The notes below the pieces were generated by a model. The model searched no databases. It worked only from the letters and a program-made list of their open reading frames with translations, and had not been told where the DNA came from. Shown piece after piece: positions 41,648-49,506 of a stretch of DNA of 64,000 nucleotides. Made by a program: the position numbers and the translations under genes. The stretch spans positions 248,001-312,000 of the forward strand of contig NZ_JASISU010000003.1 in NCBI RefSeq assembly GCF_030063285.1. Reading direction: 5' to 3'. Numbering within the stretch: position 1 is the first letter of the stretch; every line of letters begins with the position of its first letter. Source of the stretch: Pseudarthrobacter sp. PS3-L1. GTDB taxonomy: Bacteria > Actinomycetota > Actinomycetes > Actinomycetales > Micrococcaceae.

Positions 41648-43123
41648 TCAGCTGTTGAAGGCGGTGCTGAGTTTTCGGGTGACGTCCGCAAGCGACTCAT
41701 CGCCACCCACATTGCCGGCGAACACGATGTAGGGGATGCCTTTGGCTGGCCCATCCACAGGTTCCCAGAGCGAAACGATGCCCGGCAGCATGGGGCCCCG
41801 GACAATGGCATGCCGGATCTCCAGGCCGTGGGCGGCCACATCGGAGGACGTGATCCCACCCTTGGCAATCACAAACCGCGGCGGGAAAGTTTTCAGCGTC
41901 CTGTTGACAACAGCGACGACGGCGGCGGACACGCTACGGGCAATCTGGAGGCTGGCGACGGCGTCGTCCGTTTTGATCAACAGGCGGCTGGTATGGACAA
42001 TTACATCGCCTTGTTTGAGGGCGGCCACAACGGCGTCAACAACGGAACCGATGTAGGCCTCCGAGCCGCGGCCCAAGAGTTCCTGAACATCGATCTCTAT
42101 GGTGCTCGCGCTGGCATGCTGTGCCTTCAACACATTGAGCTGGCGGGTGGTCACCCCCACGTGGGAGCCCACCACAATGAGTCCACCCGCGGTGGACGGC
42201 GAGTTCCCCGCGAAGGCCTCTGCCCCGGTCAGTGGTTCCCGGACTTCCTGGCCGATCCTTCCCCGGACAAACGGCGGGCCCACACGGTACAGAAGTTTCT
42301 TGCCACGGCGTTCTGCCTCATCCAGGCCCAGCGCCAATGCACGCAAGTCATTCTCACTCACAATGTCCACCACGATCGGTGTAGAACCACTTGCCGGTTG
42401 AATGGCGTCAGCAATGGCAGTTGCCCCGCTGCGGATAATGCCCAGGTCCAGGACAATCACGGAGCTCGCTGGGAACCTTCCCTGGGATTTCTCGGCCACA
42501 TATTCGGCGAGCTCGGAGTTGGCGAAACCGAAACTGGCGTCCTTGGCGAATTCAGTCTCTGCCACGGGGATGAGAGTTCCGGCGGCGTCACCGGTGCCGC
42601 GCATGTAGTGAATACCGCCAATAGTGACCCGCCCGGCGTCCGGGAATGCCGGGACAAGCACCACGCCGTCCGTGGACTCTCCGGTGATTTCCAGGACTGT
42701 GGCGGCAATGATGTCTGGCTCCAGCGGGTAGTGGCCACGGAGGGTGGAATCGCTGCGGCTTACGAAGCCCAGCTGCAGGTTGGCCAGCCGGGACGCGGAA
42801 GCCAGTGCGTGGCGAACAATTTCGGCGTTGCGGGCAGCAGCCTCGTCGGGATCCAGGCTGCGGGTATTCGTCAGGACGTAAACGGCTGGCTTTCCCTGCC
42901 CGAAGGCCCAGTCGAAATCTGCTTCGTCCCAGGCGGTCAGAACGGGAATATCTGCAACGGATTGAGTGCCGGTGGGATCATCATCCAGCACCACCAAAAC
43001 CCGGTTGGCCGCATGGCTACCAAGGAGACCGGAGACGTTCGCTGCGGGAATGCTGACCTCAGCCGGGAACTGCCTGAGGAGTTCCGACTCCAAGATGTCC
43101 AAAGACGCTGATTCAGCAGGCAT
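41648..43123 (-). CDS. otnK: Four-carbon acid sugar (3-oxo-tetronate) kinase, DUF1537 family
   Basis: This kinase has 491 residues. The N-terminal substrate domain starts VLVVLDDDPTGTQSVADIPVL and includes SRSDSTLRGHYPLEPD. The C-terminal nucleotide domain has FVIAKGGITSSDVA and VFAGNVGGDE. The family phosphorylates 3-oxo-tetronates or threonates at O4. The ATG at 43123 is chosen because GGAG lies six bases upstream; in-frame ATG codons at 43135 and further upstream lack this. It is the first gene of the operon and faces a GntR regulator across a 130-bp gap holding a perfect palindrome. Confidence 0.9.
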   Translation of the reverse strand: MPAESASLDILESELLRQFPAEVSIPAANVSGLLGSHAANRVLVVLDDDPTGTQSVADIPVLTAWDEADFDWAFGQGKPAVYVLTNTRSLDPDEAAARNAEIVRHALASASRLANLQLGFVSRSDSTLRGHYPLEPDIIAATVLEITGESTDGVVLVPAFPDAGRVTIGGIHYMRGTGDAAGTLIPVAETEFAKDASFGFANSELAEYVAEKSQGRFPASSVIVLDLGIIRSGATAIADAIQPASGSTPIVVDIVSENDLRALALGLDEAERRGKKLLYRVGPPFVRGRIGQEVREPLTGAEAFAGNSPSTAGGLIVVGSHVGVTTRQLNVLKAQHASASTIEIDVQELLGRGSEAYIGSVVDAVVAALKQGDVIVHTSRLLIKTDDAVASLQIARSVSAAVVAVVNRTLKTFPPRFVIAKGGITSSDVAAHGLEIRHAIVRGPMLPGIVSLWEPVDGPAKGIPYIVFAGNVGGDESLADVTRKLSTAFNS

Positions 43124-43164
43124 TGCGCACTCCATTGTGAGGATCCGACGTAAAGCAATATGTA

Positions 43165-43179
43165 AGATGTCTGACATCT
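43165..43179. promoter_or_regulatory. Operator palindrome of the divergent GntR/FadR-type regulator
   Basis: AGATGTC-T-GACATCT is a perfect 7+1+7 inverted repeat. Its core TGTCTGACA fits the FadR-subfamily pattern TnGTnnnACnA. It lies 42 bp upstream of the kinase start and 75 bp upstream of the regulator start, so one bound dimer could control both directions. Confidence 0.75.
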
Positions 43180-43253
43180 GCCATTAGTGTCGCACAGCAC
43201 ATGGGTGCTCGCAAGTAGACTGGGCTGGCATATCTGCACGGGGATGGAGGGGC

Positions 43254-43976
43254 GTGGCACGAAAATCACTTGTTGGCATGGTTGCTGACGAACTTCTGGA
43301 TCGCATCATTGCCGGTGATTTCCCCTCTGGCACACCTGTACCCGGAGAGCTGGAGCTGAGCGCCAAGCACGACGTCAGTCGCATGACGGTCCGCGAAGCC
43401 ATGAAAACCCTTGCAGCCCAAGGCATCCTTAGCGTGGAACGTGGCCGGGGAACATTCGTAAACCCGCTTAACCGATGGGCGTCCCTGGAAGCGGTGCTGC
43501 GCGCCGCATCAGAGGGTACGGATGAAGCCCGTACCGCCGTCCAGCTGATCGAACTGCGGCGAATGCTGGAAACCGGGGCCTGCGAACTGGCGGCCAGCAG
43601 GATTTCAGGCGCCGAAATCCAGACCCTGCACAACCACGTTGAGGCCATGGCCGACGCTCACAAAAACAATGACGTCGGTGCATTTGTGGAGGCCGATCTT
43701 GCCTTCCACGACCTGATTCTGCAGGCGTCAGGAAACGTCTTTGTGGCGGTCCTGTTTCAGCCACTGCAGCGACTGCTGGAGAAGCGCAGAACCGAGACCT
43801 CCCGCGTGCGCCTGATCCAAGAACATGCAATCGGGCATCACCGGCACATCACCGCAGCACTGGAATCAGGAGATTCCAGCCGTGCCCGCATCGCCATGGA
43901 CGAGCATATGCAGCAGACCCTTGATGACCTCCGCACCCTTGTCCTGGGCGTTGCCGGCCCGGACTCCGTTGCCTGA
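43254..43976 (+). CDS. GntR/FadR-family regulator of the tetronate operon
   Basis: This regulator has 240 residues. The N-terminal winged helix is seen in GTPVPGELELSAKHDVSRMT and VREAMKTLAAQGILSVERGRG. The C-terminal FCD effector domain shows LIELRRMLETGACELAA, FHDLILQASGN and HRHITAALESGD, with the metal-binding Asp/His pattern. GGAGG precedes the GTG start. It is divergent from the tetronate operon and most likely represses it until a sugar-acid intermediate binds. Confidence 0.92.
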   Translation: MARKSLVGMVADELLDRIIAGDFPSGTPVPGELELSAKHDVSRMTVREAMKTLAAQGILSVERGRGTFVNPLNRWASLEAVLRAASEGTDEARTAVQLIELRRMLETGACELAASRISGAEIQTLHNHVEAMADAHKNNDVGAFVEADLAFHDLILQASGNVFVAVLFQPLQRLLEKRRTETSRVRLIQEHAIGHHRHITAALESGDSSRARIAMDEHMQQTLDDLRTLVLGVAGPDSVA

Positions 43977-44054
43977 GGCTTGCAGGGAAGTAGACGAAAG
44001 CCCCTGGCACAGCGCCGTGGCCGGCACTAGGGTTCAGCTACAGCCCTGCGGGGA

Positions 44055-44294
44055 ATGGACGTCGATCACGAGGAGCCAGCGTTGGCCAATAACACCTATA
44101 GCATTACCGAAATTGTGGGCACGTCACCAGACGGGGTGGACGCAGCCGTCCGCAACGGAATTGATGCAGCATCGAGCACCCTGCGGAACCTGGATTGGTT
44201 TGAAGTCAAGGAGATCCGCGGCCACCTGAAGGACGGCAAGGTAGCCGACTGGCAAGTGACAATGAAATTGGGATTCAGGCTGGAACGCCCCTAG
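44055..44294 (+). CDS. Dodecin family protein
   Basis: This protein of 79 residues matches dodecins, small flavin/CoA-binding proteins that form hollow dodecamers. It shows YSITEIVGTSPDGVDAAVRN, WFEVKEIRGHL and the C-terminal strand WQVTMKLGFRLE. The conserved Trp in NLDWFEV stacks on flavin in other dodecins. The first ten residues are extra relative to the family, so a start at a TTG nearer the core is possible. It is a single gene, with no clear link to neighbours. Confidence 0.9.
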   Translation: MDVDHEEPALANNTYSITEIVGTSPDGVDAAVRNGIDAASSTLRNLDWFEVKEIRGHLKDGKVADWQVTMKLGFRLERP

Positions 44295-44478
44295 CCCCAG
44301 ACGCTGATCCGGCTCTAGCCATGCGCCTTCGCGATGCACCTTCCCCTGGTGCACCGCGGGGGCGCTCATTTTGTCCACGACAGCTCGGACAAATTTTCTA
44401 GTACAGCACGGCTAAAAAGAAAAAATGCCAAGGGGGCTGACTATCCGTATAAAAGTGCATAGGGTCGAAGAGGTCTTC

Positions 44479-44490
44479 GAAAGCGCTTTC
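44479..44490. promoter_or_regulatory. LacI-family-type operator palindrome
   Basis: GAAAGCGCTTTC is a perfect 12-bp palindrome 31 bp upstream of the aldo/keto reductase start, and a TATAAA -10 candidate lies just upstream at 44448-44453. The AAGCGCTT core is typical of LacI-family operators. A related site lies before the rhamnogalacturonan lyase gene at 54726-54742. Confidence 0.55.
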
Positions 44491-44520
44491 CGGCCGAGTG
44501 CCCCCATCCCTAGGAGATAC

Positions 44521-45342
44521 ATGTCAGAGCTGACACTGAACAACGGCATCACCATTCCGCAACTGGGATTTGGTGTCTTCCAGATTCCGTCCGAAGACAC
44601 CCAGCGAGTGGTCGAGGATGCCCTGGAGGCCGGGTACCGACATATTGACACTGCTGCGGCCTATCAGAATGAGGCTGGCGTGGGCGCCGCCGTCAGGGCT
44701 TCAGGGATACCCCGTGAGGAATTCTTCGTCACCACTAAACTCCGCAACGGAGATCAGGGCAACGTGGAAAGTGCTTTCAGGGCAAGCGTGGATGCATTGG
44801 GACTTGATTACGTTGATCTGTACCTGATTCACTGGCCGGTCCCCTCACAGGGGCTCTACTCTCAGGCCTGGAAAGTGATGGAGACCCTGCAGGCTGCTGG
44901 GCGAACCCGTTCCATCGGCGTCTCGAACTTCCTGTCCGAGCACCTGGAGAGACTCATGGAATCTACTGAAACGCTTCCTTCCGTCAACCAAATCGAGCTC
45001 CATCCCAGCTACCAGCAGAAAGAACTGGCAGCCAAGTGCCGTGAGTTGGGAATCGCCGTTGAGGCATACAGCCCGCTCGGTCAGGGCGAAGATCTCAACA
45101 GCACTGCCGTCACTTCAATCGCCAAGGCTCATCAGGCAAGTACGGCACAGGTGGTCCTCGCGTGGCACCTGGCCAATGGCACCATCGTGATCCCCAAATC
45201 CTCAGATCCCCAGCGTCTTCGCGACAATCTGGCCGCTGCATCGCTGCAGCTGACACCTGATGAACTGGCAGCCATCACAGCGCTGGAATCCGGTGCGCGG
45301 ATCGGCGCCGACCCCGCAGTCGCTGCTTTCACCCAATTCTGA
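44521..45342 (+). CDS. Aldo/keto reductase (2,5-diketogluconate reductase type)
   Basis: This TIM-barrel NADPH reductase of 273 residues is of the AKR5 type. It has the catalytic tetrad Asp and Tyr (GYRHIDTAAAYQNE), Lys (FFVTTKLRNGD) and His (LYLIHWPVP), with cofactor-binding IPKSSDPQRLRDNL. TAGGAG precedes the ATG at 44521. It probably reduces small aldehydes, diketo sugars or methylglyoxal. It is followed 63 bp later by a second aldo/keto reductase. Confidence 0.9.
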   Translation: MSELTLNNGITIPQLGFGVFQIPSEDTQRVVEDALEAGYRHIDTAAAYQNEAGVGAAVRASGIPREEFFVTTKLRNGDQGNVESAFRASVDALGLDYVDLYLIHWPVPSQGLYSQAWKVMETLQAAGRTRSIGVSNFLSEHLERLMESTETLPSVNQIELHPSYQQKELAAKCRELGIAVEAYSPLGQGEDLNSTAVTSIAKAHQASTAQVVLAWHLANGTIVIPKSSDPQRLRDNLAAASLQLTPDELAAITALESGARIGADPAVAAFTQF

Positions 45343-45405
45343 GATTTTCCCGATAGCAACAACCGCGTTGGTGGCTTCGCCAATGCACAGGTGAAAGGAC
45401 ACACC

Positions 45406-46377
45406 ATGCAGTTCACCCATCTAGGCCGTTCTGGCCTGAGCGTCTCCCGTCTCTGCCTGGGGACCATGAATTTTGGACCACAGACCGCGGAGGAAGATGC
45501 TCATTCCATCATGGATGCAGCCCTTGATGCCGGCATCAATTTCTTCGACACCGCCAATGTTTATGGCGGCGTGGAGCATCGCGGCTGGACAGAGGAAATC
45601 TTGGGCCGATGGTTCGCGAAAGGTGGCGGTCGCCGCGAGCGTGTTGTGCTTGCCACGAAGCTGTATGGCGGAATGAGTGAGCGGCCCAATGATTCCAAGC
45701 TCTCTGCCCTGAACATCCGGCGGGCCCTCGAGGCGAGCCTGAAGCGCCTCCAGACGGATTACATTGATCTCTATCAATTCCATCACATCGACAGAGAGAC
45801 ACCATGGGATGAGATCTGGCAGGCCATCGATGTGGCCGTCCAGCAAGGAAAGATCATCTACTCGGGCAGCAGCAACTTTGCTGGCTGGCACATCGCGCAA
45901 GCGCAGGAGTCAGCCCAGCGCCGAAATTACACCGGCTTGGTCAGCGAGCAGTCCATCTACAACCTGCTCACACGCCAGGTGGAGCTGGAGGTCATCCCCG
46001 CAGCGCAGCGATATGGCCTCGGGATCCTGCCGTGGTCACCGTTGCACGGTGGCCTCCTGGGCGGTGTTCTCAAAAAGCAGGAAACCGGCGTGCGGCGCAT
46101 TGAAGGGCGTGCCCTGGATGCGCTCAAAAAACATGAGGACGCGATCCGCCACTATGAGAAGTTCGCCGATGACCTGGGCCACGCCCCCGGTGATATAGCA
46201 CTCGCCTGGCTCCTGCACCAGCCGGGTGTCACGGCACCGATCGTTGGTCCGCGAACCCAGGAACAGCTCGATGCGGCCCTCCGTGCACTTGACGTCACGC
46301 TCGACGCTGACGCCTTGGCGAAGTTGGACACCATCTTCCCCGGCCACAAGAGCGCACCTGAGGACTACGCATGGTGA
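45406..46377 (+). CDS. Aldo/keto reductase (YajO/IolS-like group)
   Basis: This aldo/keto reductase of 323 residues is of the larger AKR group. The opening MQFTHLGRSGLSVSRLCLGT, the catalytic Asp/Tyr region FFDTANVYGGVE, Lys in VLATKLYGG and His in LYQFHHIDRETPWDE are all visible. AAAGGA precedes the ATG. It overlaps the downstream epimerase-like gene by seven bases, so they are co-translated. The substrate is unknown; sugar or aldehyde reduction is likely. Confidence 0.9.
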   Translation: MQFTHLGRSGLSVSRLCLGTMNFGPQTAEEDAHSIMDAALDAGINFFDTANVYGGVEHRGWTEEILGRWFAKGGGRRERVVLATKLYGGMSERPNDSKLSALNIRRALEASLKRLQTDYIDLYQFHHIDRETPWDEIWQAIDVAVQQGKIIYSGSSNFAGWHIAQAQESAQRRNYTGLVSEQSIYNLLTRQVELEVIPAAQRYGLGILPWSPLHGGLLGGVLKKQETGVRRIEGRALDALKKHEDAIRHYEKFADDLGHAPGDIALAWLLHQPGVTAPIVGPRTQEQLDAALRALDVTLDADALAKLDTIFPGHKSAPEDYAW

Positions 46378-47402
46378 GTGCACTACTGGCTACGGCGGAC
46401 ACCGTGGCGCCGCGATCACTGCTCTTTGTTGGCGGCACCGGCGTTATCAGCGCCTGGGCAGCCGAACGCGCTGTTGCCCTGGGACACAGCGTCACCATCC
46501 TGAACCGGGGCCGGACTGCCGGACGCCCCGCTCCAGCAGGCGCGGAAGTCCTGACCGCTGACGTCCGGGACACGTCAGCGGTTGCGGCGGCTCTCGGTAA
46601 CAGAACGTTCGACGCCGTCGCCGACTTTATTTCCTTCACCCCCAGCCAGGCTCGCACCAGCATGGAGCTGTTTCGCGGGCGAACTGGTCAATATGTCTTC
46701 ATCAGTTCGGCATCGGCCTACCAGAAGCCTCCCACCACGCTGCCCATCCGCGAGTCCACCCCGTTGAAGAACCCTTTTTGGCAGTATTCGAGAGACAAAA
46801 TTACCTGTGAGGAACTGCTGTTCCAGGCCTATAGGGACAACGGTTTTCCGCTCACAGTGGTCCGCCCGTCGCATACCTATGACAGAACGAAAATTGCCCT
46901 GGCGGGGGGATGGACCGACATCCACCGGATGCGTGCGGGGTTGCCGGTCATGGTCCACGGGGATGGCACCTCACTGTGGACGCTTACCCACAGCAAAGAC
47001 TTCGCCAAAGCATTTGTTGGACTCTTGGGAAGGCCGCAGGCCATCGGGGAGAGCTACACCATCACCTCGGATGAATACCTGCCGTGGGACCAAATTTTTA
47101 CTCTCTTTGCCCGGGCCGCTGGGGTGGCCGAACCCAACCTTGTTCACGTAGCGTCGGAGACCATTGCTGCCCACAGTCCAGAACTTGGTGCCAGCCTGCT
47201 GGGCGACAGGTCCCACTCGGTAGTCTTTGACAACACGAAGATCAAGACATTGGTGCCTGATTTCAGAGCCACCATTCCTTTCGCGGATGGCGCACGGGAA
47301 ATCATCCAGTGGTTTGACACTCATGCTGACCTGCAGGTGGTCGACAAGGGCCACATGGATCTGAGCAATACATTGACCACATGGGCCAAAAGCACTGTCT
47401 AA
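46371..47402 (+). CDS. NAD-dependent epimerase/dehydratase-family protein
   Basis: This extended-SDR protein has 343 residues. The nucleotide motif is LLFVGGTGVISAWAAERAV, where the usual Gly-x-x-Gly-x-x-Gly is modified. Catalytic-type Ser is in YVFISSASAYQKP and Tyr-x3-Lys in QYSRDKITCEE. The C-terminal half fits atypical NAD-dependent epimerases acting on sugars. It overlaps the preceding aldo/keto reductase by seven bases. The function is not certain. A strong terminator follows. Confidence 0.82.
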   Translation: MVSALLATADTVAPRSLLFVGGTGVISAWAAERAVALGHSVTILNRGRTAGRPAPAGAEVLTADVRDTSAVAAALGNRTFDAVADFISFTPSQARTSMELFRGRTGQYVFISSASAYQKPPTTLPIRESTPLKNPFWQYSRDKITCEELLFQAYRDNGFPLTVVRPSHTYDRTKIALAGGWTDIHRMRAGLPVMVHGDGTSLWTLTHSKDFAKAFVGLLGRPQAIGESYTITSDEYLPWDQIFTLFARAAGVAEPNLVHVASETIAAHSPELGASLLGDRSHSVVFDNTKIKTLVPDFRATIPFADGAREIIQWFDTHADLQVVDKGHMDLSNTLTTWAKSTV

Positions 47403-47417
47403 CCAATGGCTACCCCA

Positions 47418-47458
47418 GAAAAGGGGATCCCACGGCTTGGTCGTGGGATCCCCTTTTC
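47418..47458. terminator. Strong bidirectional terminator
   Basis: A perfect 17-bp stem (GAAAAGGGGATCCCACG and its complement) with a seven-base loop ends in CCTTTTC. Because of the A and T runs at both sides it can act on either strand. It lies 15 bp after the epimerase stop, with the convergent HTTM gene ending about 105 bp further on. Confidence 0.85.
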
Positions 47459-47562
47459 CGTTTCAGAATCAGGACTCAATGAGCCGCACGTAAGCCTGGG
47501 TCACGTGTCTGCGTTATCCGAAGTGGATTTTTCTGCCCGTCCACGGACTTGCTCTGCTCACC

Positions 47563-48669
47563 TCAACGAGAACGTTCCAGATCCCTTTGCAGCTCGGGTT
47601 GCCATGCTTCCACCGGCTCTTGGAGCCCAGTCAAGGGAGGCAATTGTGGCTTTGGCCCGTTACTTCGCTTGAACCGCTGAAGGAAGCTGGCGCCCCATTG
47701 TTGGATCGCCAACCAGGTTGCACCGCCCACCAGGACAGCATCAGCAGAGGCCATCACGCCCGAGAAAAATGGAAGTCCCATTGCGATAGCGATACCAAGA
47801 TGCATTGCCAGGATGCAGAGCAGCGCGATCCTGCGCGTAATGCGGTTGAAAAGCAGGAACGGAAATGCCACTTGGATGATGACCGTGAAATATGTCGCGA
47901 GTACGGTGCCCCATGTGAAGAAGGTGAGGGCCGACGATAACCACGGAAGCGCCCCATACGTCTCGGATGCAAGTGGGTAGTAGATGGCAGTTCCGTTTTG
48001 CCAGAGTGATCCTTGGACCTTGTACATCCCCGCTTCAAAATAGACGATGCACAATTGGGCGATGATCATGCACAGTGCCAAGTTGTGGACTACCGAGCCA
48101 ACCTGGGTCTCTGGCTTACCCAAGCGTGAACGACGACGCGAGTCGAGGGACCAGCGTCGTGAGATGTCAGCGAACACCAGGTAGATGAGCATGATGCGGA
48201 AGAAATAGTTTCCGCCGTCGGCTATTGCCGTGTTCTGGGCATTAAGCCCAGCGTAGAAAACAAAAAGGAGCGGTGTGGTAAAACGTGTCCTCCAGCCAAG
48301 GATGAAGGTAATGACCAGACCGATGGTTACCAGGTACCACGCCCAAAAAGCACCGTTTCCGGCATTATTCAAGAAGTCCAACGGCCATGAATATCCCAGA
48401 ACGCTCCGGTAAGAGTTCCAGTACGCCGCACCTGGACCCCAGATGCGGTCTGCGATGGGCAGGTTGGCTAGTAGCCATCCCAGAACCAAGATTCCAGAGC
48501 TGATGCGCATGACGGCGAGACCATACGATCCATGCCGATCGCTGACAAACCATGAGGAGAGGAAAGTAAGCCAGGCACCAGGAACGTGGCGATGGTCCCG
48601 AAGCCAACGCCGGAGAGGGCGCCGGTGACGTGCTCCCGACGTCTGCGGTGAGGGCGATGTCACAGCCAT
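47563..48669 (-). CDS. HTTM-domain (vitamin K carboxylase-like) membrane protein
   Basis: This membrane protein of 368 residues has eight or nine hydrophobic segments and the HTTM pattern seen in bacterial relatives of gamma-glutamyl carboxylase: LAVMRISSGILVLGWL near the start, FRIMLIYLVFADISRRWSL, and CIVYFEAGMYKVQGSLWQNG. Bacterial members are of uncertain function. It overlaps the DUF5819 gene by ten bases; HTTM and DUF5819 genes are a recurrent actinobacterial pair. The gene just upstream of the pair encodes a large surface protein, so a role at the envelope is possible. Confidence 0.87.
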   Translation of the reverse strand: MAVTSPSPQTSGARHRRPLRRWLRDHRHVPGAWLTFLSSWFVSDRHGSYGLAVMRISSGILVLGWLLANLPIADRIWGPGAAYWNSYRSVLGYSWPLDFLNNAGNGAFWAWYLVTIGLVITFILGWRTRFTTPLLFVFYAGLNAQNTAIADGGNYFFRIMLIYLVFADISRRWSLDSRRRSRLGKPETQVGSVVHNLALCMIIAQLCIVYFEAGMYKVQGSLWQNGTAIYYPLASETYGALPWLSSALTFFTWGTVLATYFTVIIQVAFPFLLFNRITRRIALLCILAMHLGIAIAMGLPFFSGVMASADAVLVGGATWLAIQQWGASFLQRFKRSNGPKPQLPPLTGLQEPVEAWQPELQRDLERSR

Positions 48670-49415
48670 GCGTTTCGTGTCTCCTCATCAAAAATGACGA
48701 CGCTGCGCCATCCAATGTTCATGAAACTTTGCGTCTTGTCCGCAGCCACCTCATGTCTTTTCTCGAAGGGCACCACTGCATCCCTGCGCATACGAACTTC
48801 AACCATTGATGCTTTCCCGCCCCATTCCCGAAGGGCATAGAGTGAAGCGAAACCCACCGCAGTGTCTTCCATTCGCTGATAGGTCTTCAGCTGGCTCAAT
48901 ACTTTCGGATTAAAATCCTTTGACGCCGCTGTGTCATCCAGCGCAACGCCAAAGACTGGTTGTCCATCAAGGTGATTGCCCTCTGCCATGCGTCGCATCT
49001 CTGGCGACAGAGCTGCCGCGGCGGGCCAGAAACGACTGTGTACGACTTTGGACTGACGGTGCTCTCGGTTTGCGAGGATCCTGGATACACCAGGCTCAGG
49101 GGTTTCCTCCGCGCTGACGTTTCGCCACTCAGTGAATTCTGCTCCAGCACTGCTGCCGCCGGCACACACGTCAGCAGTACTGACACATGCTCGGACAAGC
49201 AGGTACTCGTCCTGGGAGTAAGCTCCCGGAGCAAAGAGGTTCCAGCCCTGGTCCAGTGGACCGAGAAAATACTTGTTGAGACCAGGTTGGAGAGATTGCT
49301 TCAACGGCGTATCCGGGCCGGTGAAAGCAAGAGTTGCTCCGATGTGGGCTCCACCGATGAGGGTTCCGATCAGCAGGATAGCGGCTGGCAGCTTTCGAAT
49401 ACGTGGGGTGGTCAC
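48660..49415 (-). CDS. DUF5819 family membrane-anchored protein
   Basis: This protein of 251 residues has one N-terminal hydrophobic anchor (about 10-32) and an extracytoplasmic domain with the DUF5819 hallmark GPLDQGWNLFAPGAYSQDEY. The paired HTTM gene overlaps by ten bases. The function is unknown. It lies 91 bp after the giant surface protein gene on the same strand, so it could be expressed with it. Confidence 0.85.
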   Translation of the reverse strand: MTTPRIRKLPAAILLIGTLIGGAHIGATLAFTGPDTPLKQSLQPGLNKYFLGPLDQGWNLFAPGAYSQDEYLLVRACVSTADVCAGGSSAGAEFTEWRNVSAEETPEPGVSRILANREHRQSKVVHSRFWPAAAALSPEMRRMAEGNHLDGQPVFGVALDDTAASKDFNPKVLSQLKTYQRMEDTAVGFASLYALREWGGKASMVEVRMRRDAVVPFEKRHEVAADKTQSFMNIGWRSVVIFDEETRNAWL

Positions 49416-49506
49416 GGAATCACTTTCTATGCGGAGAGGCGGATGTGTGCCTGCGAAGAGGTGAGTTGTGGCGGCAGAGTTTCAAACCCTGCCGCCACAA
49501 TTCTTC

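Noticed and set aside
41525..43111. A 528-residue open frame on the plus strand opposite the tetronate kinase.
   Set aside because: No family features and no start signals; the opposite strand carries clear DUF1537 kinase motifs. High GC creates long antisense frames.
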